Of a DNA stretch of 64,000 nucleotides, positions 57,458 through 64,000 are shown in pieces. Origin of the DNA: G963663365 sp963663365 (GTDB lineage: Bacteria; Hinthialibacterota; Hinthialibacteria; Hinthialibacterales; G963663365); the NCBI GenBank assembly GCA_963663365.2, contig CAXXIH010000004.1:1240001-1304000 (forward strand), in the 5' to 3' direction. Numbering within the stretch: the stretch's first letter is position 1; every line of letters starts with the position of its first letter. The notes beneath the pieces were generated by a model. That model saw only the letters and a program-made list of their open reading frames with translations, was not told where the DNA came from and ran no database searches. The position numbers were made by a program, and so were the translations under genes.

Positions 57458-57738
57458 GATAGCACCTCCGCCAACTTTGTTATCTATCTATATTATTCAT
57501 ATATTAACAGTATATGTCAACCCTTTTTGGGAAAAATATAGGCAATTAGCGGTTAAAAGCCGGGTTCTATCACAACTTATTGAATTTATTGATGTTGCGT
57601 GTTTTTAATTGTGCGGCGGGATCCCGGTTTAAAGCCGATTTTCGGTAAAAAAGAGTCTCGAAGCCCGGATTTTTGATGCGGTCGAAAGGTATTTGTGTTA
57701 GCTTCAGCAATCTTATATGGACCTGTGGGAGGGGCCTG

Positions 57739-59043
57739 ATGATCGAGACTTGGCGCAATTCCAATTCCACATTTAAGAACTGCATCATGTGGTTCGTTCC
57801 TATCCGAACGGCTTTCTTGTGCTGTTTCATTTTCCTCTCACTGGTCTTGCCAATTGCCGGTGGGGAACTCGCTCCAGCGCCCCGGCTTAGCGATCCGGAA
57901 CGTTTCGTTTTGCCGTTTGCAAAACGCCAAAGGGAATCTTCGCTTATCGTCGATACCTCTGACCGTGCATCGGTGGCTGATTTCTACAACACGGTTTATA
58001 TGGCATCTGAAGGCATAAGCGCGGAATGGACAGGGAATATCGGGCAATGCGATGCGGGAACAGTCAGCGATTCGCTACGGGCTGCCACACTTCAGCGTGT
58101 CAATTACTTCAGGGCCATGACCGGGCTGCCCGGGGATATCGTCGAAGATTACGATTGGAGTTTGGGGTGCCAAGAGACAGCGCTGATGATGATCGCAGAG
58201 ATGTCGCTTTCGCATTATCCTCCTGAGGATTGGGCGTGCTATACGGTTTTGGGAGCGGAAACCGCCTCAAGGTCCAATATCGCCATCGGGTTTTGGGGGC
58301 CCGCCTCAATTGATGGGTATATGGAAGATGACGGCACTTATAACACAGCCGCGGGGCACCGGCGATGGATTCTTTACCCGCCGCAATTCAAAATGGGCAC
58401 AGGTTCTGTTCCGGAAGCGAATGGTCTCTATCACGGTTCCAACGCGTTACGGGTGTTGCAGGAATTCGGTTCTCGTCCATCCAGTCCTGAATGGGTGGCC
58501 TGGCCGCCGCAGGGCTATGTGCCTTATCAAGTATTATGGGAACGTTGGTCTTTTTCTTATCCAGGGGCGGATTTCTCGGCCGCAACGGTGAGTATGACCA
58601 AATCGGGGAATGCGGTTTCTGTGACTCTTGAATCGGTACAAAACGGATATGGCGATAACACGCTGGTCTGGAAAGCCGCCGGATTCCCTATTGGCAAGCC
58701 CAAAAACGATATCACGTATAGTGTTGCAGTGGACAATGTCATGATTAGCGGAAACCCGCGCAGCTTTAATTATGATGTCATTGCAATAGATCCGGCCAAA
58801 GTTGTGGCTACGCCGACTCCGACACATACGCCGGTTCCAACGCCCACTCCTTCACCGACTCCGGTTCCCGGTGATCTTAATGCGGATGGTGTGCTGGCCG
58901 CTTCTGAGTTGTTGTATTTCTCTTCAAGTTATGGATTGTCCACAGGAAATGAAAATTTCAATCCGCAAGCCGACATCGATACCGATGGTACTGTTACTCG
59001 CGATGATGTCCGCCATTGGATCGATCTACTAAAGCATGAATAA
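57739..59043 (+). CDS. Secreted CAP-domain protein with dockerin-like tail
   Basis: A 434-aa exported protein. ATG 57739 (GGGAGGGG upstream) gives an N-terminal region with a hydrophobic stretch (FLCCFIFLSLVLPIAGG). Residues ~110-235 form a CAP/SCP-PR1-like domain (LRAATLQRVNYFRAMTGLPGDI, GCQETALMMIAEMSLSHYP, AAGHRRWILYPP), then a beta-rich domain. A Thr-Pro linker follows, then a dockerin-like Ca-binding tail, GDLNADGVLAASELLYFSSSYG...ADIDTDGTVTRDDVRHW. CAP proteins have varied extracellular roles. The tail has the EF-hand-like DxNxDG and DxDxDG signatures. Confidence 0.88.
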   Translation: MIETWRNSNSTFKNCIMWFVPIRTAFLCCFIFLSLVLPIAGGELAPAPRLSDPERFVLPFAKRQRESSLIVDTSDRASVADFYNTVYMASEGISAEWTGNIGQCDAGTVSDSLRAATLQRVNYFRAMTGLPGDIVEDYDWSLGCQETALMMIAEMSLSHYPPEDWACYTVLGAETASRSNIAIGFWGPASIDGYMEDDGTYNTAAGHRRWILYPPQFKMGTGSVPEANGLYHGSNALRVLQEFGSRPSSPEWVAWPPQGYVPYQVLWERWSFSYPGADFSAATVSMTKSGNAVSVTLESVQNGYGDNTLVWKAAGFPIGKPKNDITYSVAVDNVMISGNPRSFNYDVIAIDPAKVVATPTPTHTPVPTPTPSPTPVPGDLNADGVLAASELLYFSSSYGLSTGNENFNPQADIDTDGTVTRDDVRHWIDLLKHE

Positions 59044-59064
59044 AAACGGAACCGAGACGCCGCG

Positions 59065-59697
59065 TTATTGGCAAGGCGCTTTCAAATGGTGGGCGACAGC
59101 GGGGGGCACGTTGGCAAAGACATGATTCCGGGTTGATTCATAATCACGGCCGAACTGTTTCAGTATGCTGTCGATCTCGCATATGCGTTCACGGGTGCTT
59201 TTGTTTACAAAACAAACCTTTACCGGACGCAGCCCCCAATATTCAAAATAACTGTAGACACCGCCGGGCTGAAGCAAAGACAGCGATCGTTCGACAATCT
59301 GTTGCACCAATTCCGCTGGAAAATTATTGAACGGCAGGCCGGAAACGATGGCATCGTATCCGGTCTCAAGATCGGCCTTAAGAATATCTTTGATATAAAG
59401 ATTCCAAGGTACTTGCGCTTGCATCCAGATGGGGTCGTTATGGAAACGGCTATTTAGGCAATCGGCGAATGTTTCATTTAATTCCACCATGTCCAGCCGG
59501 TCTTGAGGTCCGAGTATCTTTAGCAACTCATTTGTAAAAGCACCTGTACCCGGGCCGATTTCAAGAATCCGTCTGGGCGAAGACATTTGCGTAATCGGGC
59601 GAACCATGGCGCGGGCCAAGTAACGGGAACTTGGGAGCAGAGCGCCGGTTGTATGGAATGTCTTACGAAATTCTTTTAAAAAAATCCGCCAGGACAT
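59065..59697 (-). CDS. SAM-dependent methyltransferase, phospholipid N-methyltransferase (PmtA)-like
   Basis: A 210-aa class I methyltransferase. FLKEFRKTFHTTGALLPSSRYLARAMVRPI and the SAM site ILEIGPGTGAFTNELLK (44-60) are the signature of the COG3963 PmtA-like group, which methylates phosphatidylethanolamine toward phosphatidylcholine. SGLPFNNFPAELVQQIVERSL replaces the NPPY motif of N6-adenine enzymes. KsgA-like rRNA methyltransferases share the fold but have different ends. Whether this organism makes phosphatidylcholine is not known. It is convergent with the CAP gene. Confidence 0.8.
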   Translation of the reverse strand: MSWRIFLKEFRKTFHTTGALLPSSRYLARAMVRPITQMSSPRRILEIGPGTGAFTNELLKILGPQDRLDMVELNETFADCLNSRFHNDPIWMQAQVPWNLYIKDILKADLETGYDAIVSGLPFNNFPAELVQQIVERSLSLLQPGGVYSYFEYWGLRPVKVCFVNKSTRERICEIDSILKQFGRDYESTRNHVFANVPPAVAHHLKAPCQ

Positions 59698-59899
59698 ATC
59701 TGTAAATCCTAATTGGATGTGCGTATTTGGCCTTGTAGGGTAAACATGTGCCGAAAGAATGCTATGCGGCGCGTGTTGGCTCTACTCTCCTGACACCGGC
59801 AAGAGCTGCTATGCTCGATAATATAAAGACCAGAACTGGTTTCAAAATTCTAATCCGGGAGACCAAGGCTTTGCCAAGCTGATTCGGAAAACGCCAAAC

Positions 59900-59927
59900 A
59901 GCGGCTCGGCAGGAGCCTCGCCCTCCC
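59900..59927 (-). repeat. REP hairpin copy f (upstream of hisF)
   Basis: Minus strand: GGAG head, then GGC-GA-GGC-TCCT-GCC-GA-GCC, the most regular copy. It lies 31 bases before the hisF start in the 261-base gap 59698-59958. No other gene is seen in that gap. Confidence 0.82.
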
Positions 59928-59958
59928 CCGGCCGTACGGCCTCCGGAGTCTGTCAGTA

Positions 59959-60747
59959 ATGTTAACAAAGCGCGTCATCCCCTGTCTTGATGTCAGGGCG
60001 GGGAAAGTCACAAAAGGCATTGAATTCAAAGGCAACGTCGATATCGGCGATCCCGCCGCCATGGGCAAAAAGTATTATGACGAAGGCGCGGACGAGATCG
60101 TCTTTTATGACATTACCGCTTCATCCGACAAACGCGACATTATGATCGATGTTGTCAGTGAGGTTGGCAAAGTTATCTTTATTCCCTACTCGGTTGGTGG
60201 GGGGCTTCGTACTTTTGAAGACTTGCGGAAGACGTTGTTGGCGGGTGCGGAAAAGGTCAGCCTGAATAGCTCCGCTGTACGCAATCCGGGAATTTTAACT
60301 GAAGGCGCAAAGGCTTTTGGGAGTCAGTGTGTAGTACTCTCGATGGATGTCAAAGAAGTCCAAAAGAGCGCCAAAATTCCCACAGGTTATGAGGTCGTCA
60401 TCGATGGTGGCCGGACACCGATGGGCATGGATGCGATTGAGTGGGCTAAAAAGGGCGTAGAACTTGGAGCGGGGGAGATTGTCGTCAATAGCATCGATCA
60501 GGATGGAAAAACCAACGGGTATCATATTCCGCTTACCCGGACCATTGCCGAAGCCGTGCCGGTTCCGGTTATTGCCTCGGGTGGGGCCGGAGAACCCGAG
60601 CATTTACGTGAAGTCTTTACCGATGGCAAGGCGGATGCTGCGATTATTGCATCGATGATCCATTACGGGACGTATACGATTTCGCAAATCAAAGACCATT
60701 TGCAGGAACACGGTGTATCGGTCCGCCGTCTGCCCGTGCTTTCCTAA
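59959..60747 (+). CDS. hisF: Imidazole glycerol phosphate synthase, cyclase subunit HisF
   Basis: Cyclises PRFAR with ammonia from HisH to give imidazole glycerol phosphate and AICAR in histidine synthesis. The 262-aa barrel has RVIPCLDVRAGKVTKGIEF (catalytic Asp near 11), GADEIVFYDITASSDKR, YSVGGGLRTFEDLRKTLLAGAEKVSLNS, SMDVKE (second catalytic Asp), NSIDQDGKTNGY and VIASGGAGEPEHL. HisH and the rest of the his pathway are not adjacent. It ends with the stop codon overlapping that of the convergent kinase gene. Confidence 0.92.
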   Translation: MLTKRVIPCLDVRAGKVTKGIEFKGNVDIGDPAAMGKKYYDEGADEIVFYDITASSDKRDIMIDVVSEVGKVIFIPYSVGGGLRTFEDLRKTLLAGAEKVSLNSSAVRNPGILTEGAKAFGSQCVVLSMDVKEVQKSAKIPTGYEVVIDGGRTPMGMDAIEWAKKGVELGAGEIVVNSIDQDGKTNGYHIPLTRTIAEAVPVPVIASGGAGEPEHLREVFTDGKADAAIIASMIHYGTYTISQIKDHLQEHGVSVRRLPVLS

Positions 60748-63700
60748 CGATCTAAGACTTCGCGAACAAGATCAACCAATTCACTCGGGTTGAAAGGCTT
60801 GGGTAAAAAGGCCGCAGCCGATCCTGTGTCTGTATCGCTGTGTTTGGCCTGGACATTGTAACCACTACAAAGAATGGCTCTTATATTCGGATTTCGTTCC
60901 CGAATCTTCTCGAGCGCTTCCGTTCCTGTAAGCCTGGGCATGGATTGATCGAGGACAACGACTTGTATCTCGTCATTTTTTTCAGAGTGGATATCGACCG
61001 CTTCCTGTCCATCTGATGCCGCGATCACGTTATATCCGGCGCGCGTCAATATTTCTCCGCTTAAATCCCTTATCATTTCTTCATCATCGGCCAATAGGAT
61101 TGTTTTTTTGCCACCCTCGGTTTTGGGTGGAGTGGGCGAGTGCGGGCTTTGTTGCAGCTGCGCCGTTTCTGCAACCGGCAGGTAAACGCTGAACGTGGTG
61201 CCGTATCCCATTTCGGTCTGAAAATCGATGAAGCCGTGATGTTGGCTTACGACATTGTAAGCGGTCGCCAGCCCTAAGCCGGTGCCTTTCCCAATTTCTT
61301 TTGTTGTAAAGAACGGTTCGAATATATGCTGTTGAATATTCTCGGGGATTCCCAATCCGTTATCCCGAACTTGAATGAGCACGTATTTGCCGTGTTTTAA
61401 AGCTTGTTTAACTTTGGGTGAGGGGCCGACTGTATGCTCATCAATGGTGATTGGTTTGGTCAGGATTGTAACGCCAAGACCGAGCTGCAGATTAGAAGGT
61501 TCAGTGGCATTCAGCCTGTCGAGAATGCTATCGCAGGCATTAATGCACAGATTAAGCAACAACTGATTCAATTGAGCGGCATCGGCTGCTACAAGATAAT
61601 TGGCGGAATTTATGTCTGCATGAATCGAAATTCGACTGTCAATTGTTTCCGGAAGCAATGAAATTACTTCATGAACGATATCATCCACAACCAAGGGATG
61701 TAACTGACTCGAACTCTTTCGGCCCAATGCCAGTAAATGACGGACAAGTTCCGCCGCCCGGTCGCCCGCCTGTTTTGCGCGCGCAAGGTTTTTTGCAACC
61801 GGATGCTCATCCCCAATTTTTCTGCGGACCATGGCAATGTTACCCAGGATGCTCGTGAGCAGGTTATTGAAATCATGGGCAATACCACCCGCCAGAGTCC
61901 CGACGGCCTCCAGTTTTTGTGCTTGCCGCAGCTGTTCTTCGAGGACGACTTTTTCGGTCATATCCAGAACAGTGCCTTCAATCACATCGTCCGCCAATTT
62001 TGCGGATATCAGGAATGAAATTAGTTTTTCGTGCCCCTTGCCGTAGAGCTGCGCTTCGTAGCCGATAACGGAGCCGTCGCGATCCAAAAGCGCGAGATAT
62101 TCATCCCGTTGCTTTTTATTGTGCCAGTACTCAATTGTATTCAGACCGACTAATTCGTGGCCGTATTGGTAACCTGTAATTTGTGCAAACGCATCGTTTG
62201 CGTAGATAATTTCACCATTTCTTTTACAGCGGAAAATGCCGGCAATTGCGGAGTCGCAGAATTTACGAAAATTTTCTTCTTGGGCTTGAAGCGCTTCCTC
62301 GGCACGTTGCTTTTCGGTGACATCGATACCGATGGCATGAATCTCTTCAAGTTTATTTTGATCATCCAATACAGGACGCAAAATCCAATCGATGTGAATC
62401 GGGATGCCATCATTCCGGATATTTGTGGTGCGATGCTGTTGCGGCGCTTTGCGTTCGGCCAGTGCCTTTTCCGTCAAACGCAGTATGGTTTCATATGATG
62501 TCAGCTCATCGCAAAAGATCGTACCGATAATGTTTTTCCCCAAAACGCCGGCTTGTAGATGACCGAACACCCGCTCGGCGCATTCATTCCAAAAAGTAAT
62601 CGTGCCGTTCGTGTCCCACTTAATAATTACGGTCAATGCATCATCAACCAAGTCCCGGTATTTTTCTTCAGACCTTAACAAAGCCGAATGTTTTCTGATT
62701 CCGTGAAAAATGGCAACAATGGCAATAAGCGAAAGAACAAGAACCGGAAGAATGAACCAAGGAGTCAGCCAAAAATGAGGCATGACTTCAAAGTCCACGG
62801 TGGCAGGCTCAATATTGATATTACGGTCTTTGTCGGCGGCACGGACTTCAAAACGATAGCGTCCGGGATCAAGCGGCCCAACCAGGGCGGTTTGGTTTTC
62901 GGTAAAGGGTGACCATGAAACAGGTTGGCCTGAGTCCGAATAGGGTACGATGCGGTAGGAATATACGAGCTCATCCCGTTGTGTCAGGTTCCATAAATCT
63001 CTGGCAGAAAAACTAAAGACACCCATACCATTGGGCAAAAGGTGGTTCGGAGCGTTTTCAATTTTGGCGACAGGCGGATCGAGATCATGCTGATAAAGTG
63101 AGACTCCGATTCCCGCATAAGCGAACCACAAGGTCCCATTGGGATACTCTCGAATTAACTGGATTCTGCCTTCGCGAATACCGTCTTTAGGAGTGAATTT
63201 TACCCAGCGTCCATTTCCTTCTTCATCCTCATGATACGAGCTGGCGCCGGAGTAACGAGATCCCACCCAAATTGTGCCTTGTGAATCCTCAAACAACGAT
63301 TGAATATTATTGCTAACCAAACCATCTCTAATCGTAAATCTTTGCCAATCTCCACCACGGTAGCGAAAGACGCCATTACCCGAAGTGCTTATCCATACAT
63401 CGCCGGACCGCGTACAACAGATTGATGTGAAGCCGATTGTTCCGCGTAAGAGCTCGTGAAGTTTGATTTCGCTGAAATTACCATCTTTCCATCGTTCCAA
63501 ACGGCCATCCATTCCCAGCCAAAGACTTCCATCCGGCCCTTCAGCCAAATTGTGCACCGTAACACGCTCGTGGCTTGGAATTTGCGGTTCCGGTTGCCAT
63601 TCACCGTCTTTGAATCGAAATAGGCCATCTCTTCCGCGAAGCCATAGTTCTTTTTTTGATGTGCAAATAAGCCCTCTTGGCAGTGTATAACTGGGCAAAG

Positions 63701-64000
63701 GCATAATTTTGTGGACGATTGGCTCAACGAGTGAGATTTCCGCCAAACATTCGGAATACAGAATCCACATTGTGCCTTCGCCATCAGCCGCCGTTTCTTG
63801 CACATTGCCTTGAACGTCGCGGACTTGCAGAATCGGATGCCAATGGTTTCCTGCAAATCGATACAAGATATTGTCGTTGCCGAGGATTACAGGACCCCGA
63901 TTGTCGGGAATACAAAAGGTATCACCTAACAAGTCGACATTTTGGGGAGCATTAAGAAAAACAGACCATGGTGATTTGGAAATTCGAAAAGCACCTTCTT
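60744..64000 (-). CDS. Hybrid sensor histidine kinase with two-component propeller (5' end outside window)
   Basis: A very large sensor, of which ~1085 residues are visible; the frame is open to the window edge, so the N-terminus is missing. Order: beta-propeller repeats (GPDGSLWLGMDGRLERWKDG, FEDSQGTIWVGSRYSG, FAYAGIGVSLYQHD), a Y_Y_Y domain (YRFEVRAADKDRNINIEPA), a membrane helix (WFILPVLVLSLIAIVAIFHGI), two PAS domains, a histidine kinase (H-box GGIAHDFNNLL, N-box NLCINACDS, DNGLGIP, GKGTGLGL) and a receiver with acidic pair ADDEE and phospho-acceptor VVVLDQSMPR. It belongs to the HTCS-like, sugar-sensing-type hybrids, though without a DNA-binding end. Its cognate output is unknown. Confidence 0.92.
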   Translation of the reverse strand, partial: EGAFRISKSPWSVFLNAPQNVDLLGDTFCIPDNRGPVILGNDNILYRFAGNHWHPILQVRDVQGNVQETAADGEGTMWILYSECLAEISLVEPIVHKIMPLPSYTLPRGLICTSKKELWLRGRDGLFRFKDGEWQPEPQIPSHERVTVHNLAEGPDGSLWLGMDGRLERWKDGNFSEIKLHELLRGTIGFTSICCTRSGDVWISTSGNGVFRYRGGDWQRFTIRDGLVSNNIQSLFEDSQGTIWVGSRYSGASSYHEDEEGNGRWVKFTPKDGIREGRIQLIREYPNGTLWFAYAGIGVSLYQHDLDPPVAKIENAPNHLLPNGMGVFSFSARDLWNLTQRDELVYSYRIVPYSDSGQPVSWSPFTENQTALVGPLDPGRYRFEVRAADKDRNINIEPATVDFEVMPHFWLTPWFILPVLVLSLIAIVAIFHGIRKHSALLRSEEKYRDLVDDALTVIIKWDTNGTITFWNECAERVFGHLQAGVLGKNIIGTIFCDELTSYETILRLTEKALAERKAPQQHRTTNIRNDGIPIHIDWILRPVLDDQNKLEEIHAIGIDVTEKQRAEEALQAQEENFRKFCDSAIAGIFRCKRNGEIIYANDAFAQITGYQYGHELVGLNTIEYWHNKKQRDEYLALLDRDGSVIGYEAQLYGKGHEKLISFLISAKLADDVIEGTVLDMTEKVVLEEQLRQAQKLEAVGTLAGGIAHDFNNLLTSILGNIAMVRRKIGDEHPVAKNLARAKQAGDRAAELVRHLLALGRKSSSQLHPLVVDDIVHEVISLLPETIDSRISIHADINSANYLVAADAAQLNQLLLNLCINACDSILDRLNATEPSNLQLGLGVTILTKPITIDEHTVGPSPKVKQALKHGKYVLIQVRDNGLGIPENIQQHIFEPFFTTKEIGKGTGLGLATAYNVVSQHHGFIDFQTEMGYGTTFSVYLPVAETAQLQQSPHSPTPPKTEGGKKTILLADDEEMIRDLSGEILTRAGYNVIAASDGQEAVDIHSEKNDEIQVVVLDQSMPRLTGTEALEKIRERNPNIRAILCSGYNVQAKHSDTDTGSAAAFLPKPFNPSELVDLVREVLDR

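Noticed and set aside
59719..59968. Small minus-strand frames rich in GGRGSCRA-like sequence
   Set aside because: They are translations of the REP hairpin and its flanks, not genes.
1..64000. tRNA, rRNA and CRISPR loci
   Set aside because: No T-arm plus CCA-like cloverleaf, rRNA segment or regularly spaced repeat was recognised in the gaps on reading both strands; tRNAscan and CRISPR searches were not run.

Overview
The window reads as one stretch of a bacterial chromosome of about 50% G+C. It opens with a complete nusA-infB-ylxP-rbfA-truB translation operon. The rest is scattered housekeeping genes (leuS, argJ, hisF, rsmE, mtaB, ndh, rtcB, rmlB-rmlA) mixed with secreted and regulatory genes. 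Several traits point to an uncultured PVC/FCB-like or candidate-phylum lineage of the Hydrogenedentota, Sumerlaeota or Lentisphaerota kind: a Tat-exported sulfatase, an SUMF1-type domain on a beta-helix protein, a UroD-like decarboxylase, Thr-Pro linkers, a dockerin-like tail and type IV pilin-like proteins. This placement is an inference and is not secure. Rubrerythrin, a PerR-like regulator and a rubredoxin/glutamate synthase fusion suggest an anaerobe or microaerophile with peroxide defence, but ndh shows a quinone-linked respiratory dehydrogenase.

Layout: 1-6.1 kb translation operon. 6.1-15.7 kb sulfatase, the htpX/lemA/zinc-finger group and two large secreted proteins. 15.9-19.1 kb PilZ protein and a glycosyltransferase-like membrane protein. 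19.1-21.8 kb oxidative-stress module around a perfect 23-bp palindrome. 21.9-28.0 kb rtcB, uroD-like, phosphoglycerate-mutase-like, pilin and WD40 genes. 27.9-28.5 kb a REP-associated transposase gene between two inverted REP hairpins. 29-32.3 kb a VIT/VWA protein. 32.3-33.3 kb a 1-kb non-coding repeat island. 33.3-36.1 kb an ECF sigma/anti-sigma-like pair and two small membrane proteins. 36.25-36.55 kb a candidate structured RNA with its own promoter and terminator. 36.6-46 kb aldo-keto reductase, MBL hydrolase, pentapeptide, esterase, NtrC-type regulator, rsmE, mtaB, ndh and an unlisted 36-codon membrane peptide. 46.3-50.5 kb argJ and leuS, with a candidate sigma-54-driven small RNA between them. 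50.8-51.1 kb two copies of a 65-nt structured motif upstream of leuS. 51.1-60 kb an orphan sugar permease, rmlB-rmlA, a pseudopilin-like protein, a hydrolase, a CAP/dockerin protein and a phospholipid methyltransferase-like gene. 60-64 kb hisF and a hybrid sensor kinase cut by the window edge.

The most notable non-gene signals are six copies of a REP hairpin with compensatory changes (two flanking the transposase gene), the candidate sigma-54 small RNA at 47.8-47.96 kb, the paired RNA motif upstream of leuS, and the free-standing structured transcript at 36.3 kb. I saw no tRNA, rRNA or CRISPR array.
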